DNA of 64,000 bases from positions 124,001 through 188,000 of the forward strand of contig NZ_CCDL010000001.1 in assembly GCF_000724085.1 (NCBI RefSeq), in the 5' to 3' direction. Positions 8,684 to 17,585 of this stretch are shown piece after piece (the first letter of the stretch is position 1; the number at the start of each line of letters is the position of its first letter). The notes beneath the pieces were generated by a model. The model was not told the DNA's origin, did no database searches, and was given only the letters and a program-made list of their open reading frames with translations. The position numbers were made by a program, and so were the translations under genes. The stretch is from Oceanobacillus manasiensis. Lineage in GTDB: Bacteria; Bacillota; Bacilli; Bacillales; Amphibacillaceae.

Positions 8684-9275
8684 CTATGATTCTTTTACGT
8701 ACAACGTTTATCAATATGTTTCCCAAGAGGCCAAAGAAGTGGTAGTGGTTCGTAATGATGAAATAACGATTCGAGAAGTAGAGCGTTTGGAACCTGAGGC
8801 GATTATTATTTCCCCTGGGCCTGGCCTCCCGGCAGAATCGGGCATCTGCCTTGAACTTGTTTCCCATTTTCACCGAACGATTCCGATTCTAGGTATTTGC
8901 TTAGGCCACCAGGTAATTGTAGAAGCACTTGGTGGCACTTTAAGACAGGCCAAACAACTAAAGCATGGCAAAACGTCGCTTATCACACACAGATCATCCG
9001 GGCTGTTTCGTTATCTAAGTCAGCCACTTGAAGTCATGCGCTATCACTCTTATGTGGTGGAGAAGGAGACATTACCTCATTCATTGCAAGTCACGGCAGA
9101 ATCCTTGGAGGATGGAGAAGTTATGGCAATCCAACATAACACCCTCCCCTTATATGGTGTGCAATTCCACCCAGAATCGATTGGCACTACAGAAGGAAGA
9201 AAAATCATCCGCAATTTTTTAGAGGAAATAAGAAAGGAGTCTTATTATGAAGAAATTTCTAGAGAAACTAATTAA
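8664..9275 (+). CDS. trpG: Anthranilate synthase glutamine amidotransferase component
   Basis: 203 residues, class I glutamine amidotransferase. The oxyanion strand PGPGLP, nucleophile Cys in LGICLGHQ (about residue 80) and the His-Glu pair in VQFHPES near residue 170 are all present. The start is TTG 8664, supported by GGAGGTGG at 8650-8657; no ATG is suitably placed. In B. subtilis the equivalent protein is shared with folate synthesis and encoded elsewhere, whereas here it sits inside the trp operon between trpE and trpD. It overlaps both neighbours, implying coupled translation. It may also serve as PabA. Confidence 0.93.
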   Translation: MILLLDNYDSFTYNVYQYVSQEAKEVVVVRNDEITIREVERLEPEAIIISPGPGLPAESGICLELVSHFHRTIPILGICLGHQVIVEALGGTLRQAKQLKHGKTSLITHRSSGLFRYLSQPLEVMRYHSYVVEKETLPHSLQVTAESLEDGEVMAIQHNTLPLYGVQFHPESIGTTEGRKIIRNFLEEIRKESYYEEISRETN

Positions 9276-10275
9276 CCAAGAAAATTTAGCGACAGATGAG
9301 ATTCAGATTCTTATGAATTCATGTATAAACGGAAATGTAACGGATGCTGAGATTGCTTCCTTTCTTACAGCGTTACGAGTTAAAGGTGAAACGCCGGAAG
9401 AAATAGCTGGCATGGCTGAAGTGATTCGTAGCCACTCAACATTTCACGGAACCCGTATAGCGAATGTTATGGATAATTGTGGCACAGGCGGTGACCAATC
9501 CAACAGTTTTAACATTAGTACAACGGCAGCATTTGTTATTGCTGGTGCCGGCATCCCTGTCGCCAAGCATGGGAACCGAAGCATTTCAAGCAAGACAGGT
9601 AGTGCTGATGTATTGGAACATTTAGGAGTTTCACTCTCCTTTTCCAAAGAGCATGTAGAAGAAATGCTTGCCCAAAACAATATTGCTTTCCTCTTTGCAC
9701 CACATGTACACGCGGGATTAAAGCCTTTTATGAAAGTTCGTAAAGATCTTGGCCTTCCGACTGTATTTAATGTGATTGGCCCACTAACAAACCCTGTTCA
9801 GCTTGACTCACAGTTACTCGGTGTCTATCGAAGGGATATGCTTCCCATGTTGGCAGAAGCTTTGAACCAACTCGGGCGTCGCAGAGCGCTTGTTATAAAC
9901 GGTGCCGGCTTTATGGATGAAGCATCTCTTGCTGGTGAAAACCATCTAGTCCTCTTGGAAAACGGGAGCATTACCCCTTTCACCCTTCACCCAGAGGAGG
10001 TTGGGCTTCCGGTTGTTCCAAACGAAAGAATCCAAGGTGGTAGTGCTGCTGATAATGCAGAAATAACCAAACGTGTTTTAAATGGAGAGCCTGGCCCTTA
10101 TCTGGATACGGTTATATTAAATGCCGGTTTAGGAATTTATGCAAATGGAGCTGCTAACACGATTCACGAATCTGTTGAGCTAGCAAGAGAAAGTGTTCAA
10201 TCAGGGGCAGCACTATACTGTCTGGAAAATTTGGTTTACTACAGCAAAAAACTTACAAGCGGGGTGGTCTCATGA
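9247..10275 (+). CDS. trpD: Anthranilate phosphoribosyltransferase
   Basis: 342 residues. It transfers the phosphoribosyl group from PRPP to anthranilate. Diagnostic motifs are DNCGTGGDQSNSFNIST (about residues 77-93), KHGNRSISSKTGSADVLE (about 115-132) and the downstream FNVIGPLTNP. The ATG is preceded by AAAGGAG inside the end of trpG, with which it overlaps by 29 bases. The gene lies in the standard trp order and ends with a 4-base overlap with trpC. Confidence 0.95.
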   Translation: MKKFLEKLINQENLATDEIQILMNSCINGNVTDAEIASFLTALRVKGETPEEIAGMAEVIRSHSTFHGTRIANVMDNCGTGGDQSNSFNISTTAAFVIAGAGIPVAKHGNRSISSKTGSADVLEHLGVSLSFSKEHVEEMLAQNNIAFLFAPHVHAGLKPFMKVRKDLGLPTVFNVIGPLTNPVQLDSQLLGVYRRDMLPMLAEALNQLGRRRALVINGAGFMDEASLAGENHLVLLENGSITPFTLHPEEVGLPVVPNERIQGGSAADNAEITKRVLNGEPGPYLDTVILNAGLGIYANGAANTIHESVELARESVQSGAALYCLENLVYYSKKLTSGVVS

Positions 10276-11069
10276 CAATTTTAGAAAAAATCATAGCGCA
10301 AAAAGAAAAAGAAGTAGCTATATTGTTAAATCAAACGTTTGATCAAGTACCTTCCACAAGGCAGGTGACACCACTAAGCAAAGCACTCCTTACTTCTGAC
10401 CGCCTTGGGATTATTGCAGAAATAAAACGTTCCTCCCCATCGAAAGGGGAAATTTCCGCAACAGTCGATCCTGTTGTACAGGCAAAACAATATGAAGCAA
10501 ATGGTGCCTCGGCTATATCCGTTCTGACTGACAAGACATTTTTCAATGGCTCTATAGAAGATCTTCAGGCAGTAAGCAATGCTGTGAACCTCCCTATTCT
10601 GTGTAAGGATTTCATTATTGATCCTGTCCAAATAGACCAGGCAAAAGCAGCCGGGGCGACAATCATTTTGCTTATCGTAGCAGCACTAAATGAGAAAAAA
10701 CTAAATGCCCTTTTTAACTACGCAAAAGAGCGGGATCTTGAAGTGCTCTGTGAGGTACATGATGAAAAGGAAATGGAAATAGCAAACAAACTGAAACCTG
10801 ATTTAATCGGAATTAACAATCGAAATTTGAAAACCTTTGAAGTAGATCTTCACACAACAGAACATTTAGCCAAACTTGCCAAGCCAGGTTCCTTTTTAGT
10901 AAGCGAAAGTGGGATGAAGTCGACTTCAGATGCGAAGGTGGCCGCAAAAGCTGGAGCTCAAGCCATTCTTGTCGGGGAGACATTAATGCGTTCCGAAGAT
11001 CTGGTAGCGACATTCCAATCCTTACGAGTCCCTAAACCAATAGAAGAGAGTAAAGAAAATGCTCGTTAA
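10272..11069 (+). CDS. trpC: Indole-3-glycerol phosphate synthase
   Basis: 265 residues, TIM barrel. It closes the indole ring from CdRP. Visible are IIAEIKRSSPSKG (about residues 47-59, catalytic Glu and Lys), ILCKDFIID with the catalytic Lys near 115, LIGINNRNLKTF near 180 and the phosphate-binding VSESGMKS and ILVGETLMRS. It starts in the ATGA overlap with trpD and overlaps trpF by 11 bases. No fusion with trpF is seen, as usual in Bacillaceae. Confidence 0.95.
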   Translation: MTILEKIIAQKEKEVAILLNQTFDQVPSTRQVTPLSKALLTSDRLGIIAEIKRSSPSKGEISATVDPVVQAKQYEANGASAISVLTDKTFFNGSIEDLQAVSNAVNLPILCKDFIIDPVQIDQAKAAGATIILLIVAALNEKKLNALFNYAKERDLEVLCEVHDEKEMEIANKLKPDLIGINNRNLKTFEVDLHTTEHLAKLAKPGSFLVSESGMKSTSDAKVAAKAGAQAILVGETLMRSEDLVATFQSLRVPKPIEESKENAR

Positions 11070-11673
11070 AGTTTGTGGAATTCAGACAGTACATGCTGCA
11101 AAGGTTGCAGTAGAAGCTGGAGCAGACTTTATTGGTTTTGTGTTCGCCGATAGCAAAAGGAAAATTAGCCCCAAAGACGCTGCCTTGATTGGGAGCCACC
11201 TCCCCCCTTCTGTTAAAAAGGTTGGTGTGTTTGTAAATGAAACAAAAGAGGTGATGGAGCAGATAGCTGAAGAGGTAAACCTTGACTATATTCAACTTCA
11301 TGGAGATGAACCAGCTTCTCTTGCTAGAGAACTATCTTCCCCGGTGATTAAAGCTTTTTCTGTAGGAGGTAGCAACGCGGAGGAGATGAAAGATTATCCT
11401 TGTGATTATTATTTACTAGACAGTCCTGTTGGTAAATACCATGGTGGAAATGGCAAAACGTTCGACTGGAGGATAATAGAGGAATTAACGTTTAAGCCTT
11501 CTAAATTTATTCTTGCAGGTGGACTGACACCAGAGAATGTGGGCCAGGCAATACAAGTGGCTAACCCACTTGGCGTTGATGTATCAAGTGGTGTAGAAAC
11601 GTTAGGCGAAAAAAACAGTAAAAAGATACAGGAATTTATTATAAATGCAAAGCGAAAGGAAGCGATCAAATGA
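11059..11673 (+). CDS. trpF: Phosphoribosylanthranilate isomerase
   Basis: 204 residues, TIM-barrel sugar isomerase acting on PRA to give CdRP. It begins with the family start VKVCGIQT holding the catalytic Cys, then [14 protein letters not shown], the strand IQLHGDE near residue 75, and [10 protein letters not shown] plus GVDVSSGVE near the end. The start overlaps the end of trpC and the stop overlaps the trpB start, so the operon remains tightly packed. Confidence 0.94.
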   Translation: MLVKVCGIQTVHAAKVAVEAGADFIGFVFADSKRKISPKDAALIGSHLPPSVKKVGVFVNETKEVMEQIAEEVNLDYIQLHGDEPASLARELSSPVIKAFSVGGSNAEEMKDYPCDYYLLDSPVGKYHGGNGKTFDWRIIEELTFKPSKFILAGGLTPENVGQAIQVANPLGVDVSSGVETLGEKNSKKIQEFIINAKRKEAIK

Positions 11674-12866
11674 CAACCTATACGATGCCAGATGAAAAGG
11701 GAAGATACGGGAACTTTGGTGGAAGGTTTGTACCAGAACTACTCATGCCTGCACTACTTGAATTAGAAGCTGTCTATGAGGAGGCAAAACAGGATCCAGC
11801 ATTCCGAGAAAGCTTAGATTATTACTTAAAGCAATACATTGGCAGGGAAACCCCTCTATATTTTGCTGAACATTTAACTCGGAAGCTGGCAGGTCCACAG
11901 ATTTATTTAAAACGTGAGGACCTGAATCATACTGGTGCCCATAAGATTAATAATACTATCGGTCAGGCGCTACTGACAAAACGAATGGGGAAACGAAAGG
12001 TTGTAGCCGAAACAGGTGCCGGTCAGCACGGGGTTGCTACCGCTACGGTTTGCGCCCTCCTAGACCTTGATTGCATTGTGTTTATGGGAGAAGAAGATAT
12101 TCGCAGACAAAAACTAAACGTGTTTCGAATGGAATTGCTTGGCGCTGAAGTTCGCAGTGTCTCACAGGGAAGCGGTACCTTAAAGGATGCTGTAAACGAA
12201 GCATTGCGCTACTGGGTAAATAATGTGGAAGATACTCACTATATCCTCGGTTCCGTTGTGGGACCACACCCTTTTCCACAAATCGTACGTGATTTACAGT
12301 CTGTTATTGGCAATGAAACCAAACAACAAATAGTAGAACAAACAGGCTCCCTACCTGATGCAGTGATTGCCTGTGTAGGCGGTGGAAGCAATGCGATGGG
12401 TATGTTTTACCCATTTGTCGAGGAGGATGACGTGAAGCTTTATGGCGTTGAGGCTGGGGGTGCTGGGCTTGAAACAAAACAACACGCTGCCACCCTATCA
12501 AGCGGAAGTGTCGGTATTCTTCATGGTACGATGACACATTTGCTTCAGGATGACCATGGGCAAATTGAAGAAGCATTTTCCATATCTGCTGGTCTTGATT
12601 ATCCCGGGGTGGGGCCAGAGCATAGCCATTTAAATGAAACAAAACGAGTGAACTATACTTCGATCACTGATGAAGAGGCACTAGAAGCGTTTCAGATTTT
12701 ATCAAAAACTGAAGGAATTATTCCAGCACTCGAAAGCGCGCATGCTGTAGCTTACGCCCTAAAGCTCGCTGCAGAAATGAGTCCACAGGAAAAGCTGGTC
12801 ATCTGCCTTTCCGGACGTGGCGATAAAGATGTGGAGCAGGTAAAAAACACATTGGAGGTAAACTAA
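11670..12866 (+). CDS. trpB: Tryptophan synthase beta subunit
   Basis: 398 residues, PLP-dependent. It condenses indole with serine in complex with TrpA. The PLP lysine is in [10 protein letters not shown] near residue 91, with the [11 protein letters not shown] substrate loop near 115, the phosphate-binding [10 protein letters not shown] near 235 and the tail [10 protein letters not shown]. The sequence [11 protein letters not shown] at the start is the standard TrpB1 opening. The stop is directly adjacent to the trpA start with no gap. Confidence 0.96.
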   Translation: MTTYTMPDEKGRYGNFGGRFVPELLMPALLELEAVYEEAKQDPAFRESLDYYLKQYIGRETPLYFAEHLTRKLAGPQIYLKREDLNHTGAHKINNTIGQALLTKRMGKRKVVAETGAGQHGVATATVCALLDLDCIVFMGEEDIRRQKLNVFRMELLGAEVRSVSQGSGTLKDAVNEALRYWVNNVEDTHYILGSVVGPHPFPQIVRDLQSVIGNETKQQIVEQTGSLPDAVIACVGGGSNAMGMFYPFVEEDDVKLYGVEAGGAGLETKQHAATLSSGSVGILHGTMTHLLQDDHGQIEEAFSISAGLDYPGVGPEHSHLNETKRVNYTSITDEEALEAFQILSKTEGIIPALESAHAVAYALKLAAEMSPQEKLVICLSGRGDKDVEQVKNTLEVN

Positions 12867-13661
12867 ATGGGAAAAGCAAAGCTGGAGAGCTATTTTAACC
12901 AAAAGCAATCTAATGGGGAGAACCTTTTCGTACCATATATCATGGCTGGAGATGGTGGTCTGGACGTATTAAATGAGCGGATTCTTTTTCTACAAAATTG
13001 CGGAGCAGCGGCAATTGAAATAGGAATTCCTTTTTCCGATCCCGTGGCCGACGGACCGACTATTCAAGCTGCAGGATTACGAGCATTGGAAAACGGTACT
13101 ACCATTGCTAATGTTCTGCAAGTATTACAGATTAGTAAAGAAGAACGAAATGTCCCCATCATCTTAATGACATATATAAACCCCATTTACCGTTATGGTA
13201 TAGCATCCTTTGCCCAAGATTGTGCCGAGGCTGGGGTTGATGGTGTAATTGTACCAGATATTCCAATAGAGGAAGAGAAGTTCATTGCAGATGCTTTCTA
13301 CGAATCCTCCTTGGCCTTTATTAGACTGGCAGCCCTCACAAGTAAAGAAGATAGACTAAAAGAAATTGCAAAGAGATCAGAGGGCTTCCTGTATGCTGTA
13401 TCGGTCACTGGCACAACTGGAGCCCGTGAAGCATATGTCGAAGAAGTGAGAGCTTATTTGGAGATGCTTAAATCCTACAGTTCAGTACCTGTCCTAGCTG
13501 GGTTTGGCGTTTCCACTGCTGAGCAGGCACAAACATTAAGCAGCTATTGTGATGGCGTTATTGTTGGTAGTACGATTGTTGACCTCTTTCATCGAGGGGA
13601 CATCGAAGGTATACAACAACTGATTGTAGACAGTATACACCCAGTAACGATTAGAAATTAA
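12867..13661 (+). CDS. trpA: Tryptophan synthase alpha subunit
   Basis: 264 residues, TIM barrel that cleaves indole-3-glycerol phosphate and passes indole to TrpB. Catalytic Glu is in IEIGIPFSDPVADGP near residue 50, Asp in VDGVIVPDIP near 132, and the phosphate site is VLAGFGVS near 210. It is the last gene of the operon. No ordinary single terminator follows; transcription instead runs into the hairpin array at 13830-14016. Confidence 0.95.
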   Translation: MGKAKLESYFNQKQSNGENLFVPYIMAGDGGLDVLNERILFLQNCGAAAIEIGIPFSDPVADGPTIQAAGLRALENGTTIANVLQVLQISKEERNVPIILMTYINPIYRYGIASFAQDCAEAGVDGVIVPDIPIEEEKFIADAFYESSLAFIRLAALTSKEDRLKEIAKRSEGFLYAVSVTGTTGAREAYVEEVRAYLEMLKSYSSVPVLAGFGVSTAEQAQTLSSYCDGVIVGSTIVDLFHRGDIEGIQQLIVDSIHPVTIRN

Positions 13662-13796
13662 AATGGTTACAAAACGCTGTTAATGCGGGCCTTTATGTTA
13701 GGTGAAAGCTAATGGTACTACGGAAAAATTGTGATGATTATGTGTTCACAAACTTTAAAGATATTAAGATGCCAAAAGCTTGTTTGAACCTTATAT

Positions 13797-14048
13797 GACG
13801 TGCATTTTTACTGGATCTCTTTATTCTTTTGCACGTCATAGTCTGCATGACGTGCATTTTTGCTGGATCTCTTGCTCTTTTTGCACGTCATAGCCCGCAT
13901 GACGTGCATTTTTACTGGATCTCTTTATTCTTTTGCACGTCATAGTCTGCATGACGTGCATTTTTGCTGGATCTCTTGCTCTTTTTGCACGTCATATCCG
14001 CATGACGTGCATTTTTACTGGATCTCTTTATTCTTTTGCACTTCATAA
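13797..14048. repeat. Five-copy 52-bp tandem repeat in alternating A/B variants
   Basis: Copies begin at 13797, 13849, 13901, 13953 and 14004, giving spacing 52, 52, 52 and 51 bp. Each holds GACGTGCATTTTT, a T-rich core and TGCACGTCAT. Cores alternate: A has ACTGGATCTCTTTATTC and B has GCTGGATCTCTTGCTC, so the true period is about 104 bp (ABABA). The last copy is degenerate (TGCACTTCAT). It lies between trpA and a convergent SHOCT gene. The A/B spacing and shared cores argue for local duplication rather than integration of foreign spacers. Confidence 0.95.
13830..14016 (+). terminator. Four consecutive intrinsic-terminator-like hairpins
   Basis: At each repeat junction TGCACGTCAT and ATGACGTGCA form a perfect 10-bp stem around a 6-7 base loop and are followed by five Ts. 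Stem pairs are 13830-13839/13847-13856, 13882-13891/13899-13908, 13934-13943/13951-13960 and 13986-13995/14002-14011. The T runs follow only on the plus strand, the direction of trpA, so the array is oriented to stop trp transcription. The termination function is inferred. Confidence 0.65.
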
Positions 14049-14055
14049 CATAAAC

Positions 14056-14250
14056 TTATTTACCGCGTCTCCTTAATGCTTCTTCATATTCTTGCTTGGT
14101 AAGCTCTCCATCTTCATAGCGCCTCTTCATCATATCAAGCGAATCCGTAGCTTTCCTTTTCTTGTTACGGCTAAGAATTACAAAAATAACTACAAGGACA
14201 ATAATAGTAAGGGTTATGCGAACATAAGGTTCTGTAAAATAACCGAGCAT
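14056..14250 (-). CDS. Small membrane protein with SHOCT domain
   Basis: About 64 residues: one N-terminal membrane segment (roughly residues 8-28), a basic stop-transfer stretch NKKRKA and a C-terminal SHOCT domain ending LDMMKRRYEDGELTKQEYEE. SHOCT domains are short oligomerisation modules found at the ends of many membrane-associated proteins; the cellular role is not known. The start at 14250 is preceded by AAGGAGTGA and is better than the upstream in-frame codon at 14268. Confidence 0.8.
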   Translation of the reverse strand: MLGYFTEPYVRITLTIIVLVVIFVILSRNKKRKATDSLDMMKRRYEDGELTKQEYEEALRRRGK

Positions 14251-14319
14251 AAAATCACTCCTTCTCACTTACTACATTGCCCTGTTTTGGCATATATTAC
14301 GCATTTTCAAAGATGCAAA

Positions 14320-15180
14320 TTAGTTTTTTACAATCGGGATCCAAATTTCGCTATAATAATTCTCATGATATGGGTCCCCATTTGTATATGCCTCTATTTC
14401 CGGTCCTCCAGCATGTTCGTATCCAGTTGATGGAAACCACTCCGAGAAAATTCTCTCCCACACACGTTGGATCGCTCCTGGCATTGGCCCATTCACAGGG
14501 AACACTGCCCACGTAGCTGCCGGAATTAAACCTTCTTCCCATGTCTCCGGCACTCCCTTGTTTGGTTTCTCGGCACCGATAAAATAACGGACCTGCTCCT
14601 GTTCCTTATCAAATTCCATACAAATACCCATAACCCCCATTTCTCCAGCGTATACTGCTAATTTGTCATCCAAACCATTATTTAGAGACTCCTCCCAGAA
14701 TGCCGGAACGTCTATTTTATTTTGACCATCGACTAGAGATGTCTTGATACTCTTTCCTATTACTGAAAAAGCCTCTTTCTCCACAATTCTGTAATCCATT
14801 TCTTCATCACCCTTTAATTGAATTTGAAAGGAGAGTTTAGGAAAGGCTTTTAATTGCCGATCATGCTTACGAACAGATGAAGGACTTAGGCCGTGTACCT
14901 TGCGAAATGCTTTAGAGAATGACTCTGGAGTTTCATACCCATACTTTAATGCTACATCAATTACTTTTGTATTAGAATGAAGCAGCTCTTGAGCCGCTAA
15001 CGTTAACCGTCTCTTTCGGATGTATTCCGCTACTGTAAATCCCGTTAACATTGTAAACATTCGTTGATAATGAAACTTGGACATACAGGCAATTTTAGCA
15101 ACATCTTCCACGTTTAGGTCAGTACCTAGCCTATCTTCCATGTACATTAGACTTTCGGCCATACGATTTAAAGCTTCCAT
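14320..15180 (-). CDS. AraC-family regulator with GyrI-like effector domain
   Basis: 286 residues. Two helix-turn-helix units of the AraC type occupy residues 1-105; the second ends with YGYETPESFSKAFRKVHGLSPS. A GyrI-like (SOUL/Rob-type) effector-binding domain fills residues 125-286, with the recognisable segment YEHAGGPEIEAY near the end. Such regulators bind small hydrophobic or cationic drugs and activate efflux or stress genes. GGGGAGG precedes the ATG. No obvious target transporter is adjacent. Confidence 0.88.
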   Translation of the reverse strand: MEALNRMAESLMYMEDRLGTDLNVEDVAKIACMSKFHYQRMFTMLTGFTVAEYIRKRRLTLAAQELLHSNTKVIDVALKYGYETPESFSKAFRKVHGLSPSSVRKHDRQLKAFPKLSFQIQLKGDEEMDYRIVEKEAFSVIGKSIKTSLVDGQNKIDVPAFWEESLNNGLDDKLAVYAGEMGVMGICMEFDKEQEQVRYFIGAEKPNKGVPETWEEGLIPAATWAVFPVNGPMPGAIQRVWERIFSEWFPSTGYEHAGGPEIEAYTNGDPYHENYYSEIWIPIVKN

Positions 15181-15301
15181 TCCCTACCTCCCCTTTCTAA
15201 TATCAAATTAGCATGTGTATCAAGTGTTATCTGGTTATTCATTGCTCATTCCGGACAGATTTCTATTAATCATTATAGCATTTACTCCATTTTAAAAGCG
15301 C

Positions 15302-15330
15302 AAAAACTCCGAAGCTTATTGCTTCGGAGC
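15302..15330 (-). terminator. Terminator of the SPOCS-like coat gene
   Basis: Inverted repeat CTCCGAAGC / GCTTCGGAG (15307-15329) followed on the minus strand by five Ts. It lies just beyond the stop of the gene at 15377. Confidence 0.8.
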
Positions 15331-15376
15331 TGATGTGGAAATTGCTATAAGGTTGTGTTGCTATTGGTTTGGTTCC

Positions 15377-16168
15377 CTATGGGGCTGGTGGTGGGACAAC
15401 TCCACCGCCGCCTCCTGCTCCATTCGGGGTTGGCAAACCAGCACCCCTAGTGCTTTGTGGAGAATTAATTGGGATTGGTCCGTTTCTATGCTTGTCGCGG
15501 TTATCCAAATCACAGAATTTACCATCTCTTTCAATACCTTGACGAACAACCGTAATGTGTGTACGGAAGATTGCTTTGAAAAGAAGTAAGTTAAAGACTA
15601 CTGAACCATCATCAGAACCGATTAATGGTTGTAAAAGTTGCGCTTCCACAACAGGATCCGTTTCAAAAACAAGATCACCAGGTCGGGCACCTGGACAGTG
15701 TGTGTGCTCTTGGAAGAATATACGGATTGGGATACTCAGAACCCCTAAATCTATTAACGGTGCTATGGAGATATTAAGTTCTGCTGGTACATACCCAAAG
15801 TTAATAACCGTATCCTTTAAGACTGTTGTTTCCTGCTTAATATTGTTATAGTCTGGAGTTACGGTAATGTTTGTTCCATCTTGCAGAATACTTCCTAAAA
15901 TTGCTAAGATTAGACCTAGTAATCCATCTCCAAAACCAAACGGTCCTACAGCTACTGGCAATGCAAATTCCACTGACTTATGAGCATCCTTCGAACAAAT
16001 AACTTTCTCCACTAAAGCACCTTGCGAACGTGGTCTTTCATGACAGCTACAATGATCGCTATGGCATCTGTCACAGCTGCTGCTTGGTGCTAGGTCTCGA
16101 TCATCATGCCTGTGATGATCATGTTGATTGTCATTATATGCATTATAAAAGTTGTTTCTTTTATACAT
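15377..16168 (-). CDS. Putative spore-surface protein with His/Cys-rich head and SPOCS-like core
   Basis: 263 residues. The first 45 residues are rich in His, Asp and Cys, including SCDRCHSDHCSCHE. A central part (about 50-215) includes VLKDTVINFGYVPAELNI and PGARPGDLVFETDP, a pattern that resembles SPOCS/DUF3794 domains found in spore coat and exosporium proteins. The tail is Gly/Pro-rich (GAGGGGG). No signal peptide. GGGAGG precedes the ATG. It is divergent from a CotY/CotZ-type gene, which supports a spore-surface role. The domain call is inference from pattern only; cross-linking through Cys and metal binding through His are possible. Confidence 0.5.
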   Translation of the reverse strand: MYKRNNFYNAYNDNQHDHHRHDDRDLAPSSSCDRCHSDHCSCHERPRSQGALVEKVICSKDAHKSVEFALPVAVGPFGFGDGLLGLILAILGSILQDGTNITVTPDYNNIKQETTVLKDTVINFGYVPAELNISIAPLIDLGVLSIPIRIFFQEHTHCPGARPGDLVFETDPVVEAQLLQPLIGSDDGSVVFNLLLFKAIFRTHITVVRQGIERDGKFCDLDNRDKHRNGPIPINSPQSTRGAGLPTPNGAGGGGGVVPPPAP

Positions 16169-16594
16169 TAATAATCCTCCCTTTGTATATTTTATAGAAG
16201 CTTTCTGCCTACTAATTTCTGTGGAAAACTTCCTTACGCTTATATATATATGTCCGTTATTAATTTTTGAATAGATAGATGTACCTGTACATATGCGTAT
16301 TTTTAATAGAATATAAGCATAAAAAGAAATAAAAAGCTGGTGATCAGCCAGCCTTCTAGGTTCCTATCTAGGGGTAATTTTCATGGGCAAATCTTCTACA
16401 GGCCTGTATCGATTTATATTATGTTTATGCCAGTAAACATAACGTGGCTCTGCGAATCCCCCAGGTTATCCACACAAAATAATATTCTTATAGACTATGT
16501 ACTCAATTTTGCTAGAAAATGGACGAGTAAACAGGCTAAAACGGGGTAAAAACATACATTAATTACTGACCTTAATAGCAGAAGGAGTGATTAA
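16169..16594. other. Divergent control region between the two spore-surface genes
   Basis: 426 bp without a convincing gene. It contains the ribosome sites of both flanking genes, AT-rich tracts (TATATATATA near 16240) and a small inverted repeat GCTGGTGATCAGCCAGC near 16337. CATACATTA at 16553-16561 fits the SigK -10 pattern CATANNNTA for the plus-strand gene; the matching -35 is not clear. No structured RNA recognised. Confidence 0.45.
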
Positions 16595-17179
16595 ATGGGC
16601 TTTTATAGAAACAGTGATATGTTTCAATTTAAAGATCATAATGATTCTAAGGATTGTGTTTGTGATACCATACAGAACATTGTTAAGGCTCAGAAGGAGG
16701 TTCAAGAGGAAGGTTGGAATTATTCTATTCGCCAGCTTAAGAAGGGCGACGGTATAGACCCACAATACTCGACCATTCCCTTTATTTTATATACAAAAGA
16801 TGATGGCAGTCCTTTTGTAGGGAGTGGGATTTTCCAAGCACCTCATCATAGAAGGGATACCTTTTTCGGCTGCATTGAATCTCCTATATTACGCGCTAAG
16901 AACTTCACAAATGGGAGTAATTGCTGTGTAAAGGTAGAATTACTACTTCCGATAGCGAATGGTTGCGAGATCCAGCCCTATTCAAAAGATAAACATCGGG
17001 TGAGTGCATACTTCCCAGAGGATGATCCAGTAACAGACTTCCTGGCAACAGGTCTTTGTCTCACACTTGATTTAAAAAAATTTCTAGGCATAACGTGTTT
17101 AGATGCCATTACACCAATACCTCATGAGGAGTTCTTTGCAGAAGAGCAACCGCAAAACCATCATCATATGGAATACTAA
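16595..17179 (+). CDS. CotY/CotZ-family spore coat (outer crust/exosporium) protein
   Basis: 194 residues. The opening CVCDTIQNIVKAQKEV and the central IPFILYTKDDGSPFVG / GCIESPILRAK segments are typical of the Cys-rich CotY/CotZ/ExsY family, which self-assembles into the outermost proteinaceous layer of Bacillus spores. Five Cys residues at roughly 24, 26, 92, 109-110 and later could form disulphides. AAGGAGTGA precedes the ATG. A SigK-like -10 lies 35 bp upstream, consistent with late mother-cell expression. CotY and CotZ cannot be told apart here. Confidence 0.85.
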   Translation: MGFYRNSDMFQFKDHNDSKDCVCDTIQNIVKAQKEVQEEGWNYSIRQLKKGDGIDPQYSTIPFILYTKDDGSPFVGSGIFQAPHHRRDTFFGCIESPILRAKNFTNGSNCCVKVELLLPIANGCEIQPYSKDKHRVSAYFPEDDPVTDFLATGLCLTLDLKKFLGITCLDAITPIPHEEFFAEEQPQNHHHMEY

Positions 17180-17181
17180 AA

Positions 17182-17239
17182 CAAAAATAGCCAAGCGGTT
17201 ACGAATTCCATTATTTGGATTCATACCCGCTTGACTATT
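17182..17239. terminator. Long hairpin between coat gene and hydrophilic gene
   Basis: Imperfect stem of about 20 bp joins TAGCCAAGCGG (17188-17198) to CCGCTTGACTA (17227-17237), with paired inner GAATTCC/GGATTC. Read on the minus strand it is followed by TTTTTG, so it best serves the minus-strand gene at 17277; it may also stop the coat transcript. Confidence 0.7.
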
Positions 17240-17276
17240 AAGACATCTTTATACCAATTAGGCCTATTTAATAGGC

Positions 17277-17477
17277 TTAATTAACATTTCTTTTCTCACT
17301 TTGCGAGGAATTCTTTGATTTCGTTTTTTCCTTTTCTTCCTTCATCTCTTTGTTTAAATCATCCATTGGTATATCATCAACAAACTTTTGCTCTTCAAAA
17401 GAATCAAGCTCTGTTCGTTTTTCTGATTTACGATTCTTTACTTCATTTTCAGGTGAACGCTTTTCTTTATTATCCAT
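17277..17477 (-). CDS. Small highly charged hydrophilic protein, function unknown
   Basis: About 66 residues, nearly all Lys, Glu, Asp, Ser and Asn, with no hydrophobic segment and probably disordered. Such small charged proteins are common among sporulation- or stress-induced Bacillus genes, but no family is recognised. The start at ATG 17477 follows AGGGGTG; GTG 17486 overlaps that site and is less likely. A hairpin with a T tract follows the stop, which supports it being a transcribed gene. Confidence 0.55.
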   Translation of the reverse strand: MDNKEKRSPENEVKNRKSEKRTELDSFEEQKFVDDIPMDDLNKEMKEEKEKTKSKNSSQSEKRNVN

Positions 17478-17585
17478 CTTACTCACCCCTATTTCCTTTT
17501 TCTATTCTGTTCCTCAGATTAGAAACTTGTAAACATTCATAAAAGGGTATACGATTTAAAAACCATAATAAAGAGGTGGTAAAAG

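Noticed and set aside
13797..14048. CRISPR-like pattern: palindromic 27-bp repeats separated by about 25-bp spacers
   Set aside because: The spacers are not unique; they alternate between two nearly identical sequences, no cas genes are nearby, and five Ts follow each hairpin. A tandem terminator/repeat array explains it better.
13860..14048. 62-residue ORF within the tandem array
   Set aside because: Its protein is only the translated 52-bp repeat, with no ribosome site.
16340..16549. 69-residue ORF between the spore-surface genes
   Set aside because: No ribosome site, no family resemblance, and the region is a divergent promoter region.
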